Positions 30,557-40,642 of a stretch of DNA of 64,000 bases are shown in pieces. The first letter of the stretch is position 1; each line of letters starts with the position of its first letter. The notes beneath the pieces are model-generated. The model did no database searches and was not told the DNA's origin. It worked only from the letters and a program-made list of their open reading frames with translations. This DNA is from Schistocerca nitens (lineage: Eukaryota > Arthropoda > Insecta > Orthoptera > Acrididae): contig NC_064623.1 of assembly GCF_023898315.1 (NCBI RefSeq), positions 15,513,140-15,577,139 of the forward strand, given 5' to 3'. A program made the translations under genes and the position numbers.

Positions 30557-31978
30557 ACACTCCTGGAAATGGAAAAAAGAACACATTGACACCGGTGTGT
30601 CAGACCCACCATACTTGCTCCGGACACTGCGAGAGGGCTGTACAAGCAATGATCACACGCACGGCACAGCGGACACACCAGGAACCGCGGTGTTGGCCGT
30701 CGAATGGCGCTAGCTGCGCAGCATTTGTGCACCGCCGCCGTCAGTGTCAGCCAGTTTGCCGTGGCATACGGAGCTCCATCGCAGTCTTTAACACTGGTAG
30801 CATGCCGCGACAGCGTGGACGTGAACCGTATGTGCAGTTGACGGACTTTGAGCGAGGGCGTATAGTGGGCATGCGGGAGGCCGGGTGGACGTACCGCCGA
30901 ATTGCTCAACACGTGGGGCGTGAGGTCTCCACAGTACATCGATGTTGTCGCCAGTGGTCGGCGGAAGGTGCACGTGCCCGTCGACCTGGGACCGGACCGC
31001 AGCGACGCACGGATGCACGCCAAGACCGTAGCATCCTACGCAGTGCCGTAGGGGACCGCACCGCCACTTCCCAGCAAGTTAGGGACACTGTTGCTCCTGG
31101 GGTATCGGCGACGACCATTCGCAACCGTCTCCATGAAGCTGGGCTACGGTCCCGCACACCGTTAGGCCGTCTTCCGCTCACGCCCCAACATCGTGCAGCC
31201 CGCCTCCAGTGGTGTCGCGACAGGCGTGAATGGAGGGACGAATGGAGACGTGTCGTCTTCAGCGATGAGAGTCGCTTCTGCCTTGGTGCCAATGATGGTC
31301 GTATGCGTGTTTGGCGCCGTGCAGGTGAGCGCCACAATCAGGACTGCATACGACCGAGGCACACAGGGCCAACACCCGGCATCATGGTGTGGGGAGCGAT
31401 CTCCTACACTGGCCGTACACCACTGGTGATCGTCGAGGGGACACTGAATAGTGCACGGTACATCCAAACCGTCATCGAACCCATCGTTCTACCATTCCTA
31501 GACCGGCAAGGGAACTTGCTGTTCCAACAGGACAATGCACGTCGCATGTATCCCGTGCCACCCAACGTGCTCTAGAAGGTGTAAGTCAACTACCCTGGCC
31601 AGCAAGATCTCCGGATCTGTCCCCCATTGAGCATGTTTGGGACTGGATGAAGCGTCGTCTCACGCGGTCTGCACGTCCAGCACGAACGCTGGTCCAACTG
31701 AGGCGCCAGGTGGAAATGGCATGGCAAGCCGTTCCACAGGACTACATCCAGCATCTCTACGATCGTCTCCATGGGAGAATAGCAGCCTGCATTGCTGCGA
31801 AAGGTGGATATACACTGTACTAGTGCCGACATTGTGCATGCTCTGTTGCCTGTGTCTGTGTGCCTGTGGTTCTGTCAGTGTGATCATGTGATGTATCTGA
31901 CCCCAGGAATGTGTCAATAAAGTTTCCCCTTCCTGGGACAATGAATTCACGGTGTTCTTATTTCAATTTCCAGGAGTG
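30557..31978 (+). mobile_element. Tc1-like element, family T2, copy b
   Basis: A 1422-bp element with the same inverted ends as copy a ('cactcctggaaatgg' / 'caatttccaggagtg'), flanked by TA at 30555-30556 and 31979-31980. Very close to copy a at nucleotide level. Confidence 0.94.
30802..31823 (+). pseudogene. Tc1-like transposase, family T2, one-base frameshift
   Basis: Starts MPRQRGREP like copy a and keeps FERGRIVGMREAGW, VFSDESRF and LFQQDNAR. A single-base deletion near 31540 ('cacgtcgcatg' against 'cacgtccgcatg' in copy a) shifts the frame within the DNARPH motif. The rest of the reading frame (SPDLSPIEHVW, then a TAG at 31821) is otherwise intact in another phase. Thus only the deletion separates it from a full ORF. 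Confidence 0.9.
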
Positions 31979-31980
31979 TA

Positions 31981-32482
31981 TATATGCATGTATCTTTTTC
32001 CTACGGAAATGAAAACTAGAGGCACAGTCAATGAAGGCAGGCTTGTCCTCACTGTTCCAGACCTCATACCGTCTGAGATACGTAAACTTTAAAAGATCGG
32101 CCACCGCACCACAGTTTCTCCAGTTTTGCGCAGAGCAACAAGGATGCCTACAGTGGGCTTCAGAACAGTGCAGGCAACCCGCATTACGGCATTGCAGCAG
32201 TACGGAAGGAAGTGTGGCACAGTTTCCATTATTTAAAGTCTAAGTATTCCAAAAGGTGTAAAGTTTAGAGCTGTGAAACCAAGTCTGCCATCACTAATTC
32301 TACGTCCTTTTTTATTTCGGTAGAAAAAATATATATGTCCCATTTAAATTGACGTAACCTTTTGTTGAAAGTGGATGTTCGTTTACCTGTAGGGATTGTG
32401 CATTCCTACCCACTGTGTGAGCCCCTGACAGAGGTCCATCCCTACCCAATTGTATTATTCACATTTCATTTCGTTTCGGAAA
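31981..32482. other. Unassigned sequence
   Basis: No supported gene or repeat. Confidence 0.35.
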
Positions 32483-32484
32483 TA

Positions 32485-33720
32485 CACTATGAGATCAAAA
32501 GTATCCGGACACCCGCTGGAAAATTACTTACAAGTTCGTGGAGCCCTCCATCGGTAATGCTGGAATTCGATATGGTGTTAACCCACCCTTAGCCTTGATG
32601 TCAGCTTCCACTCTCGCAGGCATACGTTCATTCAGATGCTGGAAGGTTTCTTGGGGAATTGCAGCTCATTCTTCACGGAGTGCTGCACTGAGGAGAGGTA
32701 TCCATGTAGGTCGGTGAGGCCTGGCACGAAGTTGCCGTTCCAAAACATCCCAAAGCTGTTCTGTAGGATTCAGGTCAGGACTCTGTGCAGGCCAGTCCAT
32801 GTATTGCCGTGTAACAACTCCGCCACAGGCCGTGCATTATGAACAGGTGCTCGATCGTGTTGAAAGATGCAGTCGCCATCCTCGAATTGCTCTTCAACAG
32901 TGGGAAGCAAGAAGGTGCTTAAAACATCAATGTAGGCCTGTGCTGTGATAGTGCCACGCAAAACAACAAGGGGTACAAGCCCCCTCCATGAAAAACACGA
33001 CCACACCGCAACACCACCGCCTCCGAATTTTACTGTTTGCACTACACACGCTGGCAGATGACGTTCACCGGGCATTCGCCATACCCGTACCCTGCCATCG
33101 GATCGCCACATTGTGTGCCGTGATTCGTCACCCTACACAACGTTTTTCCACTGTCCAATGGTCCAATGTTTACGATCCTTACACCGAGCGAGGCGTCTTT
33201 TGGCATTTACCAGAGCGATGTGTAGCTTGCGAGCAGCAGCTCGATCATGAAATCCAAGTTTTCGCACCCCGCGCCTAACTGTCAGAGTACTTGATGTGTC
33301 TCCTGATGCAGTTTGGAATTCCTGTGTGATTGTCTGGATAGATGTCTGCCTATTACACATTACGACCCTCTTCAGCTTTCGGCGGTCTCTGTCAGTCAAC
33401 AGACGAGGTAGGCCTGTATGCTTCTGTACTGTACGTGTCCCTTCACGTTTCCACTTCACTATCAGATCGGAAACAGTGGACCTAGGGAAGTTTAGGAGTG
33501 AAAATCTCGCGTACAGATGTATGACACAAGTAGCACCGAATCACCTGACCACGTTCGAATTCTGTGAGTTCCCCAAAGCGTCCCATTCTGCTCTCTCACG
33601 ATGTCTAATGACTACTGAGGTCTCTGATATGGAGTCCCTGGCAGTAGGTGGCAGCACAATGCACCTAATATGAAAAACGTATGTTTTTGGGGGTGTCCGA
33701 ATACTTTTGATCACATAGTG
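32485..33720 (-). mobile_element. Tc1-like element T5
   Basis: A 1236-bp element with ends 'cactatgagatcaaaagtat' and 'atacttttgatcacatagtg', flanked by TA at 32483-32484 and 33721-33722. The coding strand is minus. A fragment of the same family lies at 11913-11998. Confidence 0.92.
32580..33470 (-). pseudogene. Tc1 transposase (T5), broken
   Basis: Fragments: RLLTDRDRRKLKRVV and LHIALVNAKRRLARCKDRKH (HTH region and linker), then, after a stop, MWRSDGRVRVWRMPGERHLP, VKFGGGGVAVWSCFSW and IFQHDRAPVHNARPVAE (second Asp region). These are classic Tc1 features. The last catalytic region is out of frame. Confidence 0.8.
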
Positions 33721-33722
33721 TA

Positions 33723-34249
33723 TGTGAGGTAGCAAAGTTATGTGCGATACATGTGTTTGACATTAGTGAAGATGGTTCGTACCATTTCTCTGCATATTGA
33801 CCATTCACCTTGAAACACCCTCTATAGGGCGACCAAAATAAAACTGGCCCGAAAGATATTTATGATTGACGCAGGATTGACTCTTCTTAATGAACAGAAT
33901 AACTGTCCTGTGCAAGAAATTACAGTTATGTAAGAGTTAATGCTTCCAGGCCGTCTTCTGCCGGTGGTTTCTGACTTAAGTGGAATCTGGACTGTTCGAT
34001 CAACAGTTTTTCATTTCTTCAGCTAAGGCATCGATCAGCCTGTCAGGGTATGTGAATTCGCCGACCATGTCCCGTTACGCGTCAGAAAATTCCCATGGGT
34101 ACTTTGAAGAGCAGATGCCTAATCTCAAGACTGATGTTGGGCGCGCAATGTATGGAGTCGGCCTACATTGCGTTAAGAAGCTTATGGCCACGAATCAGCG
34201 CGGTTTTAGGTAGCATCGGTAGTGCGAAACTCAGCTCGCCCTTTTCTCA
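33723..34249. other. Unassigned sequence with a solo foldback-MITE end
   Basis: Positions about 33785-33827 ('gcatattgaccattcacc', 'gaaacaccctctat') resemble one end of the foldback MITE at 13877-14452. The rest is unassigned. Confidence 0.4.
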
Positions 34250-34784
34250 CATTATACACTGAGAACTATGGATAAAGGGCAACAGGCAGGTTCCATATTT
34301 CTGGCGTTCCGGTAAGCATTTGACACGGTGCCCCATTTGCAGGCTGTTAACGAAGGTAAGAGCATGTGGAACAAGTTGACAGACTTGTGAGTGACTCGAA
34401 GATATCTTAAATAATAGAAGCCAGTTTGATGTCCTCGACGGCGAGTGTTCATCAGAGACAAGGGCATAGTCAGGAGTGCTCCAGAGTAGTGTTATAGGAT
34501 CGCTGTTGTTCCCTATATATGTAAATGATTTTGCGGATATGGTGGGCAGCTGTCTGTGATTGTTTGCGGATGACGCCGTGCTCTACAGTAAGGTGTCGAA
34601 GTTGAGTGACTGCAGGAAGGCGAAGAGCAGACCTAGATTTGTAGGAAGGGTTCTGGGAATGTGGAGTAGATCTGTGACTGATAGTACATACCAGAGACTA
34701 GTGTAATCAATTCTGGTGTGTAGTTCTTGTGTTTGGAGTCGTTATCAATCGGGGATGACAACAGAATTCAAGGACGTGTAACTA

Positions 34785-36216
34785 CACTCATGCTCATAAA
34801 TTAAGGATAATGCTGATACATGGTGAAACAAAGCTCTGATGGGCGGTTTGCGGTATGACCATGCGGTGCATTTAACCTGCGGTCTTCGCACGGTGGCGCT
34901 GGCAGCAGTCCACATACGTAGAGGTGTGTTGGTGCATGTCAGAGTACGGTGCAGCGAGTTAGTGTGCAGGCGTTTTCAGACGTGCTAATGGTGACTGTTT
35001 GTTGAAAATGGCTCACAGAACACACATTGATGACGTTATGAGGAGTCTGGAGGCTGGAGGCGACTGGAGGCTGGTCAAACAGCAGGTCGCTGCACGGGCC
35101 CTCCGTGTGCCACAAAGTGTGATCTCAAGATTATGGCAACGATTTCAGCAGACAGGAAACATGTCCAGGCGCTACAGTACTGGATGTCCACAGTGTACAA
35201 TACCACAAGAAGACCGATACCTCACCATCAGTGCCCGCACTGCGGGTAGCCTTGCTCGAGATCTTAGTGCAACCACTGGAACAGTTGTCTCCAAACAGAC
35301 AGTCTACAGACGACTGAACAGACATGGGTTATTCTCCCGGAGACCTGTAAGGTGCATTCCACTTCTCCCTGGTTACAGCCGGGTGTCAAGAACACAGTAC
35401 ATGGTCATTGGAACAGTGGTCCCAGGTTATGTTCACGGACGGGTCCACGTATAGTCTGAACAGTAATTCTCACCGGGGTTTCATCTGGCGTAAACCAGGA
35501 ACCAGATACCAACCCCTTAATGACATTCAAAGGGACCTGTATGGAGGCTGCGGATTGATGGTTTGGGGTGGGATTATGATTGGTGCACGTACACCCCTGC
35601 ATGTCTTTGACAGACGAACTGTAACAGGTCAGGTGTATCGGGTCGTCATTTTGCAACAGTATGTCCCCCTTTTCAGGGGTGCAGTGGGTCCCACCTTCCT
35701 CCTGATGGATGATAACGCACGGCCCCACTGAGATGCCATCGTGGAGGAGTACCTTGAAACAGAAGATACCAGGCGAATGGAGTGGCCTGCCTGTTCTCCA
35801 GACCTAAACCCCATCGAGCAAGTCTGAAATGCTCTCGGTCGACGTTTCGCTGCATGTCTTCAAACCCCTACAACACTTCCGGAGCTTCGACAGGCACTCG
35901 TGGAAGAATAGGAGGCTATACGCCAGCAGCTGCTCGACCACCTGATCCAGAGTATGGCAACCCGTTGTGCGGTCTGTGTACGTGTGCATGGTGCTCATAT
36001 CGCATATTGATGTCGAGGTACATGCGTAGGAAGCAGTGGCGTTTTGTAGCACATGTGTTTCGGGACGGTTTTCTCAACTTATTACCAATACCGTGGACTT
36101 ACAACTCTGTGCCGTGTGTGTTCCCTATGTGCTTTTGCTATTAGCGCCAATTTTGTGTGGTGCCCCTTTGTGTAGTACCACAGTCTGCAATTATCCTTAA
36201 TTTATGAGCATGAGTG
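34785..36216 (+). mobile_element. Tc1-like element T6
   Basis: Ends 'cactcatgctcataaattaa' and 'ttaatttatgagcatgagtg', flanked by TA at 34783-34784 and 36217-36218. A SINE has landed exactly at the right end. Inserted in a LINE relic. Confidence 0.92.
35008..36020 (+). pseudogene. Tc1-like transposase (T6), several stops
   Basis: Starts MAHRTHIDDVMRSLEAG. HTH region LVKQQVAARALRVPQSVISR, second HTH near LSATTGTVVSKQTVYRRLNR, then the catalytic domain: VMFTDGSTYSL, where the conserved DESRF has become DGSTY, LLMDDNARPH and SPDLNPIEQV; 34 residues separate the last Asp and Glu. In-frame stops after DNARPH and after IEQV, plus a frameshift near 35400, inactivate it. Confidence 0.85.
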
Positions 36217-36218
36217 TA

Positions 36219-36432
36219 AAATGGTTCAAATGGCTCTGAGCACTATGGGACTCAACTGCTATGGTCATCAGTCCCCTAGAACTTAGAACTACTTAAACCT
36301 AACTAACCTAAGGACAGCACACAACACCCAGCCATCACGAGGCAGAGAAAATCCCTGACCCCGCCGGGAATCGAACGCGGGAACCCGGGCGTGGGAAGCG
36401 AGAACGCTACCGCACGACCACGAGATGCGGGC
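36219..36432 (-). mobile_element. Chimeric SINE: family 4-like head on family 1 tail
   Basis: The 3' half is family 1 ('ggttcaaatggctctgagca' on the + strand, hairpin, TTAGGTTAGTTAGG region). The head instead has 'gttcgattcccggcggggt' and 'attttctctgcc', like the family 4 copy at 53315. The target duplication 'gcatgagtgta' is at 36208-36218 and 36433-36443, inside the T6 terminal repeat. Confidence 0.85.
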
Positions 36433-36739
36433 GCATGAGTGTAGGATCGTAACAGCTCTGTGTAGCCGATACGGAAGTGTAACAAAAGTGCCTCGGAAAT
36501 TTAGTAGGGGAGAGACCGCGAAGTTCGCGCGAAACCCTCTTGAGGAAGTGACTGGGCGTTCAATTCGCTGCCACCAACGTATGTTTGCGTAGGCATTATC
36601 AGAATAAGACAGGAGAAATTAGGTTGCGAACAGAAACAAGGACACTGTCATTTTCCTGTCGATCAATACGCAAATGGAATTAGAAATCGGTAAGAAGCAC
36701 TCTCTGCCACTTACTGGCTCTACCTAACGACTGTCAATA

Positions 36740-37242
36740 TTAATTGGTACAGCTTCTCATTTCCGCTTCAACCCGCCGGGTCACGCAGGCTAATGGCTTG
36801 CTAACCCAACTTACTGCTTATTGCCCCTCGCGCCTACTTCAGCAGTACCTTAACCCCACCATTGCAGAGACGTACGCCTCGCAGGAAACTAAGTGTAAGA
36901 GCTTCCACGATATTCACTTGTCCCTCGTCCGTGACCAGCGCACACCACGCGCAGTTCCCTGCCCAGAATGCGGGTCACCGCGTCCGCTGTTATTTCACGC
37001 TCGGTTTCGGTTACGGCAGCGCAAAACGGCGTTTCCATTGCGCCGTCGTCTATGCACACACGTTTCTTTCAGCTTTCTCGAACACGGAAAGATTATACAC
37101 TCATATCGCAGTCTGACACACACTACAATACTTCCCCTCATCTTTCTCGTTCACCAGCCGCACGATTGTTTTGTAACGCTAACTTGCATTCGAAAGAAAC
37201 ACATCTGTCTGGCAATATGACTAACCACTTTCGATTATTAGA
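36740..37242 (+). repeat. Unclassified GC-rich repeat, copy 2
   Basis: Contains 'ccgctgttatttcacgctcg' and 'gtttcggttacggcag', matching in reverse orientation the repeat at 14455-15004. No transposase or terminal repeats identified. Confidence 0.45.
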
Positions 37243-37253
37243 GACGTCGCACA

Positions 37254-37442
37254 AATGGCTCTGAGCACTATGGGACTTAACTTCTGAGGTCATCATTCCC
37301 CTAGATCTTAGAACTACTTAAACCTAACTAACCTAAGGACATCACACACATCCATGCCCGAGGCAGGATTCGAATCTGCGACCGTAGCGGTCGCGCGGTT
37401 CCAGACTGTAACGCCTAGAACCGTTCGGCCACTCCGGCCGGC
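37254..37442 (-). mobile_element. SINE family 1 copy
   Basis: Complete reverse copy. Exact target duplication 'gacgtcgcaca' at 37243-37253 and 37443-37453. Confidence 0.93.
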
Positions 37443-37714
37443 GACGTCGCACATGTAGCGAATTAGGACAACAATGCCGATATAACAGATGTCACTTTTT
37501 TAAAAAAAATCGACATTCACTAAATATTATTGCTAAGGTTTGCAAGGATTGTAAAGAAAAAAAAATAGGAAGAAAAAAGTAACCCTCGAGTCTTTAAAAG
37601 ATCGAAGTCACTTCTACAAAACAGCTTCAAACTTCTCTTTACCTTACAAACGAGTTAACGTGTTAAACATTTTACGTTAGACATGTAAGCGAGAAAAACT
37701 TTTGAATGATTTGA

Positions 37715-37915
37715 GCCGGCCGAAGTGGCCGTGCGGTTAAAGGCGCTGCAGTCTGGAACCGCGAGACCGCTACGGTCGCAGGTTCGAATCCTGCCTCGGG
37801 CATGGATGTTTGTGATGTCCTTAGGTTAGTTAGGTTTAACTAGTTCTAAGTTCTAGGGGACTAGTGACCTCAGCAGCTGAGTCCCATAGTGCTCAGAGCC
37901 ATTTGAACCATTTTA
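37715..37915 (+). mobile_element. SINE family 1 copy
   Basis: Complete copy; exact target duplication 'aatgatttga' at 37705-37714 and 37916-37925. The head reads 'gtgcggttaaaggcgctgca', a variant also seen in the copy at 58183. Confidence 0.93.
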
Positions 37916-37925
37916 AATGATTTGA

Positions 37926-38089
37926 AAATAAAGTTATTTTGGAAGTCGATAAGTGCTCTCATTATCGAACAGTAAAGGAGTGCAGTCTGGGTAGTTTCCA
38001 CCCCGTTCGAGCACCTTTTCACGCATCTCATTGTTATGACGTCATACCTCGTGAAGTATGTATCGTACAGAGATATAACTTTGTAGGTA
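37926..38089. other. Unassigned spacer
   Basis: No supported feature; ends in TA before the next element. Confidence 0.3.
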
Positions 38090-38620
38090 CAGGGTGACAA
38101 TTATTGAACTATGCGAAGTAAAATCGTCATAACTTCTGAACGATTTGAGTTAGAACTTTCAGACTACACGGCTGGCCGTGGGGCACGATGGGACTTACAG
38201 TGCGTATGTATAGTTCGGTTTAGCTCACTTTCTTTTGGATGGGTTTGTCAATAAGCAAAATTGGCCCATTCTGGGGACTCATAAACCGCATTTCGTGATC
38301 GAGAAGTCTCTTCACCCTCAACGGATGACTCCGTGGTGTGCAATGTTCACTCACGAAATAATCGGTGCGATATTCTTTGATGGCACGGTGACTATCGAAC
38401 GGTGCGTGAAGGTTTGGAAGATGATTTCATCCCCATTATCCTCAATGACGCTGATTTCTACAGGATGTGCTTCATGTAAGACGGAGCTCAACCCCATCGA
38501 AGCAGGAGAGTGTTTGATGTCCTGGAGGAGCACTTTGCGGACTGCATTCCACTGTCAAAGTCATTATCATCTCACGTTACCTCGCGACGTATTGTCTCTT
38601 TCATAGAACACTTGTCTGTA
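38090..38620 (+). pseudogene. IS630/mariner-like transposon relic
   Basis: Begins 'cagggtgacaattattgaac' after TA, a terminus seen in insect IS630-type elements. The frame at 38235 reads GFVNKQNWPILGTHKPHFVI and HPQRMTPWCAMF, matching the region after the first catalytic Asp (NGYVNKQN...VTVWCG). Most of the C-terminal half is decayed and the right end is not found. Confidence 0.6.
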
Positions 38621-38986
38621 ACAGGATGCGTACGTGTGACGCCTAGACTTGCGTCACACTTCGCATCTAGCAGTACAGACAGGACAGCTTGAAAAAGTCC
38701 AACCCTTCCCGTCGATTCCCTCCCCCCCCCCCCCCTCTCCCGCTTACTTAGAACTTTAGAACGCACTTTGTGCTTTTATTTCTTGGAGAAAGATGTTGGA
38801 AATCTTTTTACCAGAATGTAATTTCCGTCTCTGAGATTCGTTTTTACTAGTTCGGTATAGAAATTTGTATTTTTTCCATGTATAATGACCATGCAAATTC
38901 TCATTCCTTGGGTGCTCGGTTATATATTTCTTAATGGACACAACAGTGTCAGAAATATATTTATTTACTGATTTTCTGATTAACCA
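38621..38986. other. Unassigned sequence with a poly-C run
   Basis: A C-rich run lies near 38720-38740. Nothing else recognised. Confidence 0.35.
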
Positions 38987-38994
38987 TCAACAAG

Positions 38995-39198
38995 GTTCAA
39001 AGTGGTTCAAATGGCTCTGAGCACAATGGGACTTGACACCTGAGGTCATCAGTCCCCTAGACTTAGAACTACTTAAACCTAACTAACCTAAGGAGATCAC
39101 ACACATCCATGCGCGAAACAGGATTCGAACCTGCGACCGTAGCAGCAGCGCGGTTCCGGACAGAAGCGCCTAGAACCACTCGGTCACAACGGCCGGCG
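38995..39198 (-). mobile_element. SINE family 1 copy
   Basis: Complete reverse copy; target duplication 'tcaacaag' at 38987-38994 and 39199-39206. Confidence 0.9.
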
Positions 39199-39206
39199 TC
39201 AACAAG

Positions 39207-40642
39207 ATTCCTCAAATTCTATTTTGTTACAATCATTTTATCCGTCCCAAAATGCTTCATACTGCATGCTGTATTGTCCCTAAATGTAGCAGCTTCTTGC
39301 GACACAGAGTGAAGAAAAAAGCGAAAAAATACTTTTCCAATACCGTTTTCGACAGTTATCGATGCATCAAATTAGGAACGGTAAAGAAGTGATAGGGACT
39401 TGTATTCTGAATCCAAACGCCCGTGATGGCATTCGTCCTTGCACTACGAAAAATTTTAATTAAACCAACTATCGACACATCTATAAAAGAAGTACATAGG
39501 AAGTAGCATAACTTGGAGACACAACCGCTTTGCCACCTGCATCCACTCGCTTGTTGTTTTAGGAGTCTAGAAAAAGACGATGTGTAATTATTACATGTTC
39601 TATTTACTTAGCTTGCCACTTTCCATTTTATGACCATTAGAAAAAAAAACATTTTTATAAGCATATCATTCTGTAAAATGCAGTTTATTTCAATAAAAAT
39701 TTAATTTCATTGTTGTGTTTTCACATATCTTCAAATAATTTTCCGTTTTCAAGACGTTAAAAAAGGCTCTACACACATCGGGTGCGATCAGAGAAATCGT
39801 GCAAACGGGATTATGAAACAAGTACATTAGGGACTTGTATGAGTCTCCTACAATGAAAAGATTTCAAAATTCAAACTTTTTTGGTTGTATGTTTCACATA
39901 AATATATGAAATGCCTATTTTATTCGTAACTCACCGGTAGCTGTAAATCGTAGAGTGAGTAGCAAACGTTCCTTTGCTAAAACAGCAGTATCGAAGTTTG
40001 TGTCTCGTTTTGATATGACGGGCGCTATTAACATCAACAAATACTGAGGATTATTTGAGGACATTCTGCAAAAGTATCCATGCTCTCGATACTACGTTCT
40101 TGCAAAAGGTTATTACAGGCACCATTTTGCGATCTTCTCATTATCTACTCTCTAACCAAAATACTTCTCTTTTTCTTTTTCACGTTTTGCATTACAATTA
40201 CAAGAGCTGCAGCATATCTCACCCGCCTACTTGTCATTTTACACTTCGGCTGACACTCGTAGTGGTACTGAGAGCATATTTAAACAGTATGAGCAAGTTG
40301 TTGACGCAAGTTTCTTGTCAAAGAACTTGCGGAAAAATCTTGCTTAATTCTTGCGCTGCTGTGTAAACACAGCTGCAAGCGGCTAGCAATAACTTGCAGC
40401 AATAACTTCTGCAACCGACTTTCTAGTGTAAACCCAGCTTTAAGCAGAGGTCAAACATAAAGTTTATGTTTGACTTCTGCTTAAGACAGTATTACTACTC
40501 AGAGCACATATTGGTTGAAAGCACCGATGATGGCTGTTAATCAGCTGAAATCGATTTGCAAAAGTGAATAAATAAAACACGATTTGGCGACTGATGGCTG
40601 CATATTTGGTAATTTTACTGCTCACGTTGATGTTCGTCACCT
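39207..40642. other. AT-rich unassigned stretch with one palindrome
   Basis: About 1.4 kb of AT-rich intron sequence without supported genes. A near-perfect palindrome of 22-bp arms lies at about 40440-40484 ('ttaagcagaggtcaaacata' and complement, one mismatch). Confidence 0.4.

Larger units (their letters stand above)
34250..36680 (+). pseudogene. Old jockey/CR1-like LINE relic, split by T6
   Basis: Between 34290 and 34780 the translation gives AFDTVPHLQAV, SSVIGSLLFPIYVNDFAD, LFADDAVLYSKV and GRVLGMWSRSV, with many stops. The sequence resumes after the Tc1 element and SINE at about 36444 with text that still reads as a LINE C-terminus. It is the oldest layer in this nest. Confidence 0.65.

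Noticed and set aside
30357-30713. 118-codon + strand ORF starting MIPCNYHYCG with cysteines
   Set aside because: It runs into the T2b terminal repeat and 5' untranslated sequence; the cysteine pattern is irregular and no partner exon is visible.
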